Assembly: GCA_002394125.1 (NCBI GenBank)
Contig: DGSY01000129.1
Span: 1-46,775, forward strand
From: Ruminococcus sp. UBA4350
GTDB lineage: Bacteria > Bacillota > Clostridia > Oscillospirales > Ruminococcaceae
Direction of reading: 5' to 3'
Length of the DNA: 46,775 bases
A program made the position numbers and the translations under genes. Within the stretch, counting starts at the first letter, position 1, and every line of letters starts with the position of its first letter. This document shows positions 23,196-30,469 of this stretch, piece after piece. The notes beneath the pieces are model-generated. The model saw only the letters and a program-made list of their open reading frames with translations. It did no database searches and was not told where the DNA came from.

Positions 23196-23903
23196 TTATT
23201 CCGCTTCGTCCGGCACCGCGAATTTATAGCCCACGCCCCAGACCGTGCGCAGCTCCCATTTGTCGGAGACCTTTTCGAGCTTCTCGCGCAGACGCTTGAT
23301 ATGCACGTCGATCGTGCGCGAATCGCCGTAATACTCAAAGCCCCAGACCTCATCGAGCAGCTGGTCGCGGGTATAGACATGGTTCGGATTGGAGGCGAGG
23401 CAGTAGAGCAGTTCCAGCTCCTTCGGCGGCGTCTCAACGACCTTGCCGTTGACGCGCAGCACATAGCCGTCCATGTCGATCGTCAGCTTGTCATAATCGA
23501 CTCTGCCGCGGCGCTGGCTCTGCTCCTGCACCGGCTGACCGTTCTTGCGCATTCTGGCGCGGATGCGGGCGAGCAGCTTGGTCTTGTCGATCGGCTTTGT
23601 GATATAGTCCTCCGCGCCGAGATCAAGGCCGAGCGCCTCATCGTTCGGCTCGGATTTCGCGGTCACGAGAATGACCGGCACATTCGATTTTTTCTGGATC
23701 TCGCGCATGACGGTATAGCCGTTCATGCCCGGCATCATCACATCGAGCAGCACCAGATCGGGATGCATCGCGTTGAATTTTGCGAGTGCCTCCTCGCCGT
23801 CATTCGCAACGATCGCGGTATAGCCCTCCTTGACCAGAATGGTTCGCAGCACCTCGCAGATATTCGGTTCATCGTCTACAACAAGTATTTTTTCCATCGC
23901 CAT
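23196..23903 (-). CDS. OmpR/PhoB-family response regulator
   Basis: A 235-residue DNA-binding regulator. The receiver domain has the acidic pair DDE (near residue 10), the phosphorylated Asp in LLDVMMPG (about 53), Thr in LVTAK and Lys in ITKPID. The winged-helix effector domain has the conserved DQLLDEVWG, DVHIKRLREKL and VWGVGYKF. I chose the ATG at 23903 for its AGGAGG 8 nt upstream; the 23 extra codons of the open frame extend into the promoter. Four 11-bp-phased repeats at 23976-24015 are its probable autoregulatory site. Confidence 0.94.
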   Translation of the reverse strand: MAMEKILVVDDEPNICEVLRTILVKEGYTAIVANDGEEALAKFNAMHPDLVLLDVMMPGMNGYTVMREIQKKSNVPVILVTAKSEPNDEALGLDLGAEDYITKPIDKTKLLARIRARMRKNGQPVQEQSQRRGRVDYDKLTIDMDGYVLRVNGKVVETPPKELELLYCLASNPNHVYTRDQLLDEVWGFEYYGDSRTIDVHIKRLREKLEKVSDKWELRTVWGVGYKFAVPDEAE

Positions 23904-23949
23904 TGCAGCTTCCTCCTGTTTCTGTGAAAGTGTATAGATATACACAATA

Positions 23950-24015
23950 AGTATACTATATTTCCGCATCAACTATATGAACACTCTGTGAACGAAATAT
24001 GAAAATCGTATGAAC
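23950..24015 (-). promoter_or_regulatory. Phased TATGAAC repeats and probable promoter of the two-component operon
   Basis: On the plus strand, TATGAAC, TGTGAAC, TATGAAA and TATGAAC begin at 23976, 23987, 23998 and 24009: exactly 11 bp apart. Read on the minus strand they are TTCATA/TTCACA direct repeats, the spacing bound by PhoB/PhoP-type regulators. A -10 TATACT lies at 23950-23955, and no good -35 is present, which fits activation by the regulator. Confidence 0.75.
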
Positions 24016-24052
24016 AAAGCAGCTGCAGCTGTCCGGAGCATGATATTGACTC

Positions 24053-24082
24053 TTGACTGATTCGGGCTTGATGTGGTATAAT
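24053..24082 (+). promoter_or_regulatory. Promoter of the pyrimidine operon
   Basis: TTGACT (24053-24058) and TATAAT (24077-24082), 18-bp spacer, with a second TTGACT seven bases upstream. The leader has a small hairpin (TGCGTTT/AAACGCA, about 24103-24120). No PyrR or uracil-type attenuator is seen. Confidence 0.8.
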
Positions 24083-24147
24083 ATAATAGCGTAGTATGGG
24101 TGCGTTTCGGAAAACGCAGAAATCATATGAAAAAGGGGAAATGAATT

Positions 24148-25071
24148 ATGTCATTTGACCGTCTGATCGCTAAGATCATCAGCATGAAGAATCCGACAGT
24201 TGCCGGTCTCGATCCGAAGCTCGATTATGTGCCGGAATCTATCCGAAAGGGCTTTCTGGAGGAGGACGGCGAAACACTCAAGGCCGCTGCAAAGGCGATC
24301 TTCCGCTTCAACCAGATGCTCATTGATGCGCTCTGTGATGTTGTTCCGGCTGTCAAATTGCAGGCGGCATATTATGAGATGTACGGGCATCACGGCGTCA
24401 AGACAATGGAGCGCACGATCCGCTATGCGCGGCTCAAGGGAATGTATGTCATCACCGACGGCAAGCGCAATGACATCGGCGCGACCATGGAGGCCTATAC
24501 CGCGGCGCATCTCGGCAGCTGCCTGATCGGCACGACCGAATGTGAACCCTTCGGTGCGGATGCGCTGACCGTCAACGGCTATCTCGGCACGGACGGCATC
24601 TCGCCGCTGCTCGGCGTCTGCAAGGAGCGCGACAAAGGTATTTTCGTTCTCTGCAAGACCTCGAATCCCTCCTCCGGCGAATTTCAGGATCTGCTGATCG
24701 ACGGCGTTCCGCTCTATGCGAGAATGGGCGATAAATGCGAGGAATGGGGCGCGGAGACGATCGGCACCTACGGCTACAGCGGTGTCGGCGCAGTCGTCGG
24801 CGCGACCTATCCGGAACAGCTCACCGAGCTGCGCAAGCGTCTGCCGCATACGATGTTCCTCGTGCCGGGCTACGGCGCACAGGGCGGCGGTGCAGCCGGC
24901 ATCGCAGGCGCATTCGATGAAAACGGTCTCGGCGCGATCGTCAACAGCTCGCGCGCGATCATGTGTGCATATAAAAAAGAGGGCTGCGACGAGAAGGATT
25001 TCGCGGAGGCCGCCCGCAGAGAGGCGATCCGCATGAGAGAGGATCTGACCGCGTATATCCAGATCAAATAA
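24148..25071 (+). CDS. pyrF: Orotidine 5'-phosphate decarboxylase
   Basis: The last step of UMP synthesis. The 307-residue protein belongs to the longer type-2 branch of the family, shared with Mycobacterium. The catalytic loop is TDGKRNDIG (about 108-116); AGLDPK at the start and VPGYGAQGGGA near the end are phosphate-binding and barrel signatures. AAAGGGGAAA stands before the ATG. It leads pyrF-pyrK-pyrD. Confidence 0.96.
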   Translation: MSFDRLIAKIISMKNPTVAGLDPKLDYVPESIRKGFLEEDGETLKAAAKAIFRFNQMLIDALCDVVPAVKLQAAYYEMYGHHGVKTMERTIRYARLKGMYVITDGKRNDIGATMEAYTAAHLGSCLIGTTECEPFGADALTVNGYLGTDGISPLLGVCKERDKGIFVLCKTSNPSSGEFQDLLIDGVPLYARMGDKCEEWGAETIGTYGYSGVGAVVGATYPEQLTELRKRLPHTMFLVPGYGAQGGGAAGIAGAFDENGLGAIVNSSRAIMCAYKKEGCDEKDFAEAARREAIRMREDLTAYIQIK

Positions 25072-25119
25072 ACCGAACGGATACAATGCCGCGTAAATCA
25101 TAAGATTGGTGATGTGTAT

Positions 25120-25908
25120 ATGAAGCATGACAAATATACAGAGCTGCTGACCTTTCCGGTCCGCAGCATGACACAGCTCACAAAGGCCGCATGGAGCATG
25201 GTGATCGAATGCCCGGAGGCCGCTGCAAAGGCGCAGCCCGGACAGTTCGTCAATCTCCTGCCGGACGGCAATTTCACTCTGCGCCGCCCGATCTCGATCT
25301 GCGGGATCGACAGGGAGCAGGGTACGCTCCGCATTGTGTTTGAAGTGCGCGGCAAGGGTACAAAGGCGCTCTCGGAGCTGCGCGCCGGCGATACGGTCAA
25401 TATGCTCGCGCCGCTCGGCCACGGCTTCACGCTGCCGGACAAGGACAGCCGCGTGATCCTCGTCGGCGGCGGCATCGGTACACCGCCGATGCTCCCGCTC
25501 GCGCAGTACTTCGGAAAAAATGCCGTCGTGATCTCCGGCTTCCGGAACAAGGATGCGGTCATTCTTCAGGAAGATTTCGCCGCCAGCGGCGCAAAGACGA
25601 TCCTCTGCACCGATGACGGCTCTGCGGGACGCTTCGGTCTCGTCACGCTCCCGCTGGAGGAGGAGATCAAGGCGGAAAAGCCTGCACTGATCTGTGCCTG
25701 CGGCCCGCTCCCGATGCTCAGGGCAGCGGCGGCGCTCGCAGAGACATATGAGATTCCGTGTCAGGTCTCGCTCGAAGAACGCATGGGCTGCGGACTCGGC
25801 GCCTGTCTGGTCTGCGCCTGCCGCACAAAGGATGCAGACGGCAATGAGCAATATCTCCATGTCTGCAAGAACGGCCCTGTTTTCAATGCGCAGGAGGTGA
25901 TCTGGTAA
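25120..25908 (+). CDS. pyrK: Dihydroorotate dehydrogenase electron-transfer subunit
   Basis: The FAD and iron-sulfur subunit of class 1B dihydroorotate dehydrogenase, which passes electrons to NAD. It has 262 residues. The FAD-binding RRPISICG, the NAD-binding GGGIGTPPMLPLA and the 2Fe-2S cluster MGCGLGACLVCAC ... HVCKNGPVF are all present. The ATG at 25120 and a GTG two codons earlier are both possible; GGTGA lies 5-10 nt upstream. The stop TAA overlaps the pyrD ATG by one base. Confidence 0.96.
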   Translation: MKHDKYTELLTFPVRSMTQLTKAAWSMVIECPEAAAKAQPGQFVNLLPDGNFTLRRPISICGIDREQGTLRIVFEVRGKGTKALSELRAGDTVNMLAPLGHGFTLPDKDSRVILVGGGIGTPPMLPLAQYFGKNAVVISGFRNKDAVILQEDFAASGAKTILCTDDGSAGRFGLVTLPLEEEIKAEKPALICACGPLPMLRAAAALAETYEIPCQVSLEERMGCGLGACLVCACRTKDADGNEQYLHVCKNGPVFNAQEVIW

Positions 25909-26819
25909 TGGCTGACCTTTCCGTCAATATCTGCGGGATTCCGTTCAAGAATCCGATCATTCCCGCGTCGGGCGTTTTCGGCTACGGCCGCGAATATGAA
26001 CAGTTCTATCCGCTTTCAAAGCTCGGCGGCATTTCCACAAAGGGCACGACCGGCACAAAACGCACCGGCAATCTCCCGCCGCGCACGGCTGAAGCGCCGA
26101 TGGGAATGCTCAATTCCGTCGGGCTCCAGAATCCGGGCATTGATGCGTTCATCGCAAATGAGCTGCCGCATCTGCTCAGCTGCGATACGGTCATTCTGGC
26201 CAATATCGCCGGCTCCACGCCGGAGGAATGCGCAGAGGTCGCTGCAAAGCTCGACAAAACGGATGTCCATATGATCGAGCTGAATATCTCCTGCCCGAAT
26301 GTGAAGCAGGGCGGCGCCGCCTTCGGTACCTCCTGCGCCGCTGCCGCACAGGTCACAAAGGCCGTCCGGCAGGCAACGAAAAAACCGCTCTGCGTCAAGC
26401 TCAGCCCGAATGTCACGAGCATCACCGAGATCGCAAAGGCGGTCGAATCAGAGGGCGCGGATGCGGTCTCGCTCATCAATACGCTGCTCGGTATGCGCAT
26501 TGATCTGCGGACGCGCCGTCCGATCCTCCATAACAATATGGGCGGCTATTCCGGCGCGGGCATCTTTCCGGTCGCCGTGCGCATGGTCTGGCAGACTGCA
26601 AATGCGGTCAAGGTTCCGGTCATCGGCATGGGCGGCGTGATGTCCGGCGAGGATGCAGCCGAGCTGATGATGGCGGGCGCATCTGCGGTGCAGGTCGGCA
26701 CGGCGATCGTGCAGGACCCCTATGCCCCGCTGCGCATCATCGACGAGCTGAATGACTGGCTCGATGCAAACGGCATTGACACGGCGGCTGAGCTGACAGG
26801 AAGCGTGAAGCCGTGGTAA
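25908..26819 (+). CDS. pyrD: Dihydroorotate dehydrogenase, class 1B catalytic subunit
   Basis: Oxidises dihydroorotate to orotate with FMN and works with PyrK. It has 303 residues. The Cys base of class 1B is in ELNISCPNV (about residue 132). KGTTGTKRTGN, GLQNPG and GMGGVMSGEDA match the FMN barrel. TAATG overlap couples it to pyrK. Its last bases overlap the next gene's GTG start. Confidence 0.97.
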   Translation: MADLSVNICGIPFKNPIIPASGVFGYGREYEQFYPLSKLGGISTKGTTGTKRTGNLPPRTAEAPMGMLNSVGLQNPGIDAFIANELPHLLSCDTVILANIAGSTPEECAEVAAKLDKTDVHMIELNISCPNVKQGGAAFGTSCAAAAQVTKAVRQATKKPLCVKLSPNVTSITEIAKAVESEGADAVSLINTLLGMRIDLRTRRPILHNNMGGYSGAGIFPVAVRMVWQTANAVKVPVIGMGGVMSGEDAAELMMAGASAVQVGTAIVQDPYAPLRIIDELNDWLDANGIDTAAELTGSVKPW

Positions 26820-27454
26820 CAAAGGTCTATCTGATCCGTCATGCGGAGGCCGAGGGCAATGCAGTTCCGTTTTTTCAGGGGAGCCTTGACACCTGCCTGA
26901 CCGAAAAGGGCGAGCGGCAGCTGGATTATCTGGCGGCGCGGTTCGTCGATATCCCGCTGGACGCGATCTATTTCAGCCCCTATCAGCGTGCAAGGCTGAC
27001 CGCCGAAGCCGTCAACCGCAATCATCATCTGGACATGATACCGGAATATGATCTGCGCGAGATCAACGGCGGCAAATGGGAGGGCAGACGGATCCTCGAT
27101 CTGCGTGACGAATATCCGGAGGAATTCCGCATCTGGCAGGAGCGGATGCCCGAATTCGTCGCGCCGGACGGTGACGCGATGACCGAGGTCTATGACCGGA
27201 TGCGCCGCATCATGCAGAAGATCGCGGACGAGAATCCCGGCAAAACGATCGCAGTCTTTACGCACGGCTGTGCGCTGCGCAATTTCCTGAGCTATGTGGA
27301 ATCCGGCTCGATCGAAGGGCTGCCGGCGGTCGGCTGGGGCGACAATTCCGCTGTCTCGCTTGCGGAATATGACACAGAGTCCGGCTGGCGGCTCATCTAC
27401 AAGAACAATTCCGCGCATCTGCCGCAGAATATCCACACGGCACTGCCGCTCTGA
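26813..27454 (+). CDS. Histidine phosphatase family protein
   Basis: A 213-residue phosphoglycerate-mutase-like phosphatase. The catalytic His is in the LIRHAEAEGN motif near residue 9; the second conserved His is in FTHGCALRNFL, and SPYQRARLTAEA is typical. The substrate is unknown. It begins with GTG at 26813, inside the last 7 bp of pyrD, with AGGAAG 9 nt upstream, so it is translated with the pyr operon. A link to nucleotide or cofactor salvage is plausible but inferred. Confidence 0.9.
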   Translation: MVTKVYLIRHAEAEGNAVPFFQGSLDTCLTEKGERQLDYLAARFVDIPLDAIYFSPYQRARLTAEAVNRNHHLDMIPEYDLREINGGKWEGRRILDLRDEYPEEFRIWQERMPEFVAPDGDAMTEVYDRMRRIMQKIADENPGKTIAVFTHGCALRNFLSYVESGSIEGLPAVGWGDNSAVSLAEYDTESGWRLIYKNNSAHLPQNIHTALPL

Positions 27455-27466
27455 CGGAGGGACGAT

Positions 27467-27889
27467 ATGATTATTTTCGGCGTCGATTTCGGCGATACCC
27501 GTACCGGCTGGGCGGTCTGCGACAGGTCGGAGCTGATGGCATCTCCGGCGGGCGTGCTGACCGAAAAGAGCTTCCGGCGCTGCGCCGAGCAGACCGCAGA
27601 GGCGGCGAAGAATGCGCGTGCCGAGCGGATCGTTGTCGGCTACCCGAAGAATATGGACGGGAGCTGCGGCGAGCGCGCACAGAAATGTGAGGCATTCGCA
27701 AAGCTGCTCGGCGAGCTGACCGGTCTGGAGACCGTTCTCTGGGATGAGCGCTGCACGACCGTCTCGGCGCATCAGATCCTCAATGTCACGAATACCCGCG
27801 GCAAAAAGCGCAAGGCTGTCGTGGATGCCGTGGCTGCGGTCATCATCCTCGAAAGCTATCTGCAATACCGCAAAAACAGCGGTGCATGA
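27467..27889 (+). CDS. ruvX: Pre-16S rRNA nuclease RuvX/YqgF
   Basis: An RNase H-like nuclease that trims the 5' end of 16S rRNA; it was first annotated as a putative Holliday-junction resolvase. It has 140 residues. The conserved acidic residues lie in FGVDFGDTRTGWAV, DERCTTVSAHQ and VVDAVAAVIIL. GGAGG lies before the ATG, 12 bp after the phosphatase gene. Confidence 0.95.
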   Translation: MIIFGVDFGDTRTGWAVCDRSELMASPAGVLTEKSFRRCAEQTAEAAKNARAERIVVGYPKNMDGSCGERAQKCEAFAKLLGELTGLETVLWDERCTTVSAHQILNVTNTRGKKRKAVVDAVAAVIILESYLQYRKNSGA

Positions 27890-27917
27890 TGTATCCGGCG
27901 ATCGCTCGCCGGAGCGC

Positions 27918-28091
27918 TCAGCGCATGAAATCCGCAATGCTGTCCATGACGGCACCGACCGCGTGAACAGCCTTGACTGTCCGGCGCTTGAGCTTTGATT
28001 TTTCGCTTTTGGAAGCGCTGCTGATCAGATAGCCGGCCATGCCTGCGGCCGCACCGACTGCCATGCCCTTAATGATCGCCTGTGTCTGCAT
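27918..28091 (-). CDS. Small membrane protein of unknown function
   Basis: A 57-residue protein read against the surrounding genes. One hydrophobic stretch (about 5-25, rich in Ala and Gly) is followed by a basic segment (KSEKSKLKRR) and VHAVGAVMDSIADFM. AAGGAG lies 9 nt before its ATG, which is strong support for a real gene despite its size. I cannot assign a family. It is convergent with ruvX and divergent from the methyltransferase. Confidence 0.7.
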   Translation of the reverse strand: MQTQAIIKGMAVGAAAGMAGYLISSASKSEKSKLKRRTVKAVHAVGAVMDSIADFMR

Positions 28092-28193
28092 TCCGAACCG
28101 CTCCTTTCTTTGCGTGATAACAGTATCATGCCGCAGGAGCTGCTGCTTATGCAGCGCGGCGCAGAGTTTACAAATGGAAAAGGATGTATCATC

Positions 28194-28742
28194 TTGCATA
28201 AGCTGCATTTTGTTCTCGTTGAACCGCGCATCCCGCAGAATACGGGCAGCATTGCGCGGACCTGCGCCGTCACGGGCGCTGCCCTGCATCTGATCCACCC
28301 GCTCGGCTTCCGCATCGACGATGCAAAGCTGAAGCGTGCCGGACTGGATTACTGGGATAAGCTCGACATTTTTCACTATGACAATCTGGATGCGTTTTTC
28401 GCGCAGCATCCCGCGCAGGCCGCACAGGATCCCTATTTCTATTTCACGGCAAAGACCGGAACGCTCTATACCGATGTGCAGTATCCGGAGGAAACATTTC
28501 TCTTTTTCGGCCGCGAGGATACCGGTCTGGATGATGCGCTCCTGAAGGAACATCCGGAGCGCTGTGTCCGCATCCCGATGCGCGAAACGCTCCGCTGCCT
28601 GAATCTCTCGAATTCCGTTGCAGTCGCGGCCTATGAGGTCCTGCGGCAGCATGACTTCGCCGGCCTGACACGCGACGGCAGGTGGGCGGCGGCGGAATGG
28701 GAAACGCATTCGCCCGGCGACTACGATATCAGTCAGATCTGA
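28194..28742 (+). CDS. trmL: tRNA (cytidine/uridine-34-2'-O)-methyltransferase, TrmL type
   Basis: A SPOUT-family enzyme that methylates the wobble ribose of certain tRNA-Leu species. It has 182 residues. The knot motifs are PRIPQNTGSIARTC, FGREDTGL and IPMRETLRCLNLSNSVAVA. There is no ATG at the right place; I chose TTG at 28194, preceded by AAAGGA at 9 nt, giving the usual LHFVLVEP start. Codons upstream of this in the open frame are not family sequence. degV follows 16 bp later. Confidence 0.92.
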   Translation: MHKLHFVLVEPRIPQNTGSIARTCAVTGAALHLIHPLGFRIDDAKLKRAGLDYWDKLDIFHYDNLDAFFAQHPAQAAQDPYFYFTAKTGTLYTDVQYPEETFLFFGREDTGLDDALLKEHPERCVRIPMRETLRCLNLSNSVAVAAYEVLRQHDFAGLTRDGRWAAAEWETHSPGDYDISQI

Positions 28743-28758
28743 GAAAGGAACATAGTCT

Positions 28759-29637
28759 ATGATGAAATCAAAAATCAAACTCATGACCGATTCGGTCAGC
28801 GACATTTCCAGAGAGCTTGCAGAATCTCTCGGCATCCGGATGCTCTATATCCCGATCACGATCGAGGGCAAGCCGATGCGCGAGGAGATCGACTTCACAA
28901 AAGAGCAGTTCTATGAGATGATCGACAATGCGAAGGAATATCCCTCCACCGCGCAGATCACGCCGTTCGAGATTCAGGAGGCGTATGCGGAGGTCGCGGC
29001 CGAGGGCTATACCGATCTGATCTATATGACGATCGGCGCGGGCGGCTCCGGCACATATGCCAATGCGGAAATGGCGCGGACACAGTTCTTCGAGGAGCAT
29101 CCGGACTGCAAAATGAAGATTCACCTCGTAGACGGCCGCAACTACACGGCGGCATACGGCTATGCGGTCAAGGAGGCGGCGAAGAAGCTCGCCCGCGGCG
29201 CGGATGTTCCGGAGCTGATCGACTATATGGACGACTGGGCGCGCCATGCCGGACTGTATTTTGTCCCGATGACGCTGAAATATGTCAAGCGCTCCGGCAG
29301 AGTCAGCGCAGCCGCGGCATTCGCAGGCGAGCTGCTCGGTCTGAAGCCCTTCTGCCGCATCTGCAACTGCACATCCAGCGTGATCCAGAAGATCCGCGGC
29401 GAGCAGAATATCATCCCGAAGATGGTCGAGGTCGTCAAGGCGGATATGCAGCCGCATACGCCCTATATCGTCATGCAGGGCAGCAATCTGAAACGCGCAC
29501 AGGAATTCGGCGCGGCGCTGACAAAGGCGCTCGGCTATCCGCCCGCGGGCTATTGGAATATCGGCGCGGCGATCTGCTGCAACGCCGGCCCGGATGTTGT
29601 CGGCTTCGTCATCAAGCGGCAGGAGGAGACCGTCTGA
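28759..29637 (+). CDS. DegV family fatty-acid-binding protein
   Basis: DegV proteins bind a fatty acid and, in Firmicutes, can act as FakB, the carrier for fatty-acid kinase. It has 292 residues. The N-terminal LMTDSVSDIS motif, the STAQITPFEIQEAY block and the GSGTYANA loop match the family, as does LKPFCRI. GAAAGGA precedes the ATG. No kinase (FakA) gene is in the window. Confidence 0.93.
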   Translation: MMKSKIKLMTDSVSDISRELAESLGIRMLYIPITIEGKPMREEIDFTKEQFYEMIDNAKEYPSTAQITPFEIQEAYAEVAAEGYTDLIYMTIGAGGSGTYANAEMARTQFFEEHPDCKMKIHLVDGRNYTAAYGYAVKEAAKKLARGADVPELIDYMDDWARHAGLYFVPMTLKYVKRSGRVSAAAAFAGELLGLKPFCRICNCTSSVIQKIRGEQNIIPKMVEVVKADMQPHTPYIVMQGSNLKRAQEFGAALTKALGYPPAGYWNIGAAICCNAGPDVVGFVIKRQEETV

Positions 29638-29641
29638 GCTC

Positions 29642-30358
29642 ATGCGTTCGATCCTGATCACAAACGATGACGGCATTCTGGCGGACGGATTTCTGCGGCT
29701 CGCGAAAGCGGCGCAGGCATTCGGAACGGTTTTTGCCGTCGCGCCGGAATCGCAGCGGAGCGCCGCTTCGCACAGCATCACGCTGCATTCGCATATCGAC
29801 CTGTTCCCGCAGGAATTTCCGGTTCCGGGCATTCGCGCATATGCCTGCTCCGGCACCCCTGCGGACTGCGTGCGCGTCGGCAGTCTCGCGCTGCTGCCGG
29901 TGAAGCCGGATGTTGTCATCTCCGGCATCAATTACGGCTACAATGCCGCGACCGATCTGCAATATTCCGCAACGGTCGGCGCTGCCTTTGAAGCGGCATT
30001 TCAGGGCATCCATGCGATTGCGCTCTCGGAGGGCGCATCGTCCTCCCACGAGGTCACGGATGCGTATCTGCATGAGATTCTCGCGGAACTGCTCGAACAG
30101 CCGCTCGGCTGGGGCGAGATCCACAATGTCAACTTCCCGGACTGCCCGCTTGCGGAATGCCGCGGCATTCTGCGGGGACGAAAAGTGTCCCGCGGGATGT
30201 TTTTCCGCGACAGCTACCGCGTTCTGGAGACATTTCCGGACGGCGGGATGCGCATGGAGGTTGACGGCGCATACAATGAGGATGCGGAGCCGGAGACGGA
30301 TTTCCGTGCGATCGTCGATCATTATGTTTCGGTCGGCACTGCGCGGAATATCACCTGA
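29642..30358 (+). CDS. surE: 5'/3'-nucleotidase SurE
   Basis: A metal-dependent phosphatase that dephosphorylates nucleoside monophosphates. It has 238 residues and starts at 29642, four bases after the degV stop, so it is likely coupled. The metal-binding TNDDG is at about 6-10; GTPADCV, SGINYGYNAA and the YSATVGAA block are conserved. It closes the pyr-to-surE run of plus-strand genes and is followed by a strong terminator. Confidence 0.95.
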   Translation: MRSILITNDDGILADGFLRLAKAAQAFGTVFAVAPESQRSAASHSITLHSHIDLFPQEFPVPGIRAYACSGTPADCVRVGSLALLPVKPDVVISGINYGYNAATDLQYSATVGAAFEAAFQGIHAIALSEGASSSHEVTDAYLHEILAELLEQPLGWGEIHNVNFPDCPLAECRGILRGRKVSRGMFFRDSYRVLETFPDGGMRMEVDGAYNEDAEPETDFRAIVDHYVSVGTARNIT

Positions 30359-30387
30359 TCCCGCAGGCCGCAATATCACAGATCAAT

Positions 30388-30433
30388 AAGCATCCCGACC
30401 GGATTCGTCATTCGGTCGGGATGCTTTTCTTTT
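30388..30433 (+). terminator. Terminator after surE
   Basis: AAGCATCCCGACCG pairs with CGGTCGGGATGCTT (14 bp, 11-nt loop) and is followed by TTCTTTT. Confidence 0.93.
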
Positions 30434-30469
30434 GCATGGGAAATTCAGCAGTCGCGGAATGATTCAGTC

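Noticed and set aside
24088..24147. Riboswitch or PyrR attenuator before pyrF
   Set aside because: The leader is only about 60 nt with one small hairpin and no terminator.
24151..25860. 569-codon open frame on the minus strand
   Set aside because: It lies across pyrF and pyrK, which are certain, and has no motif.
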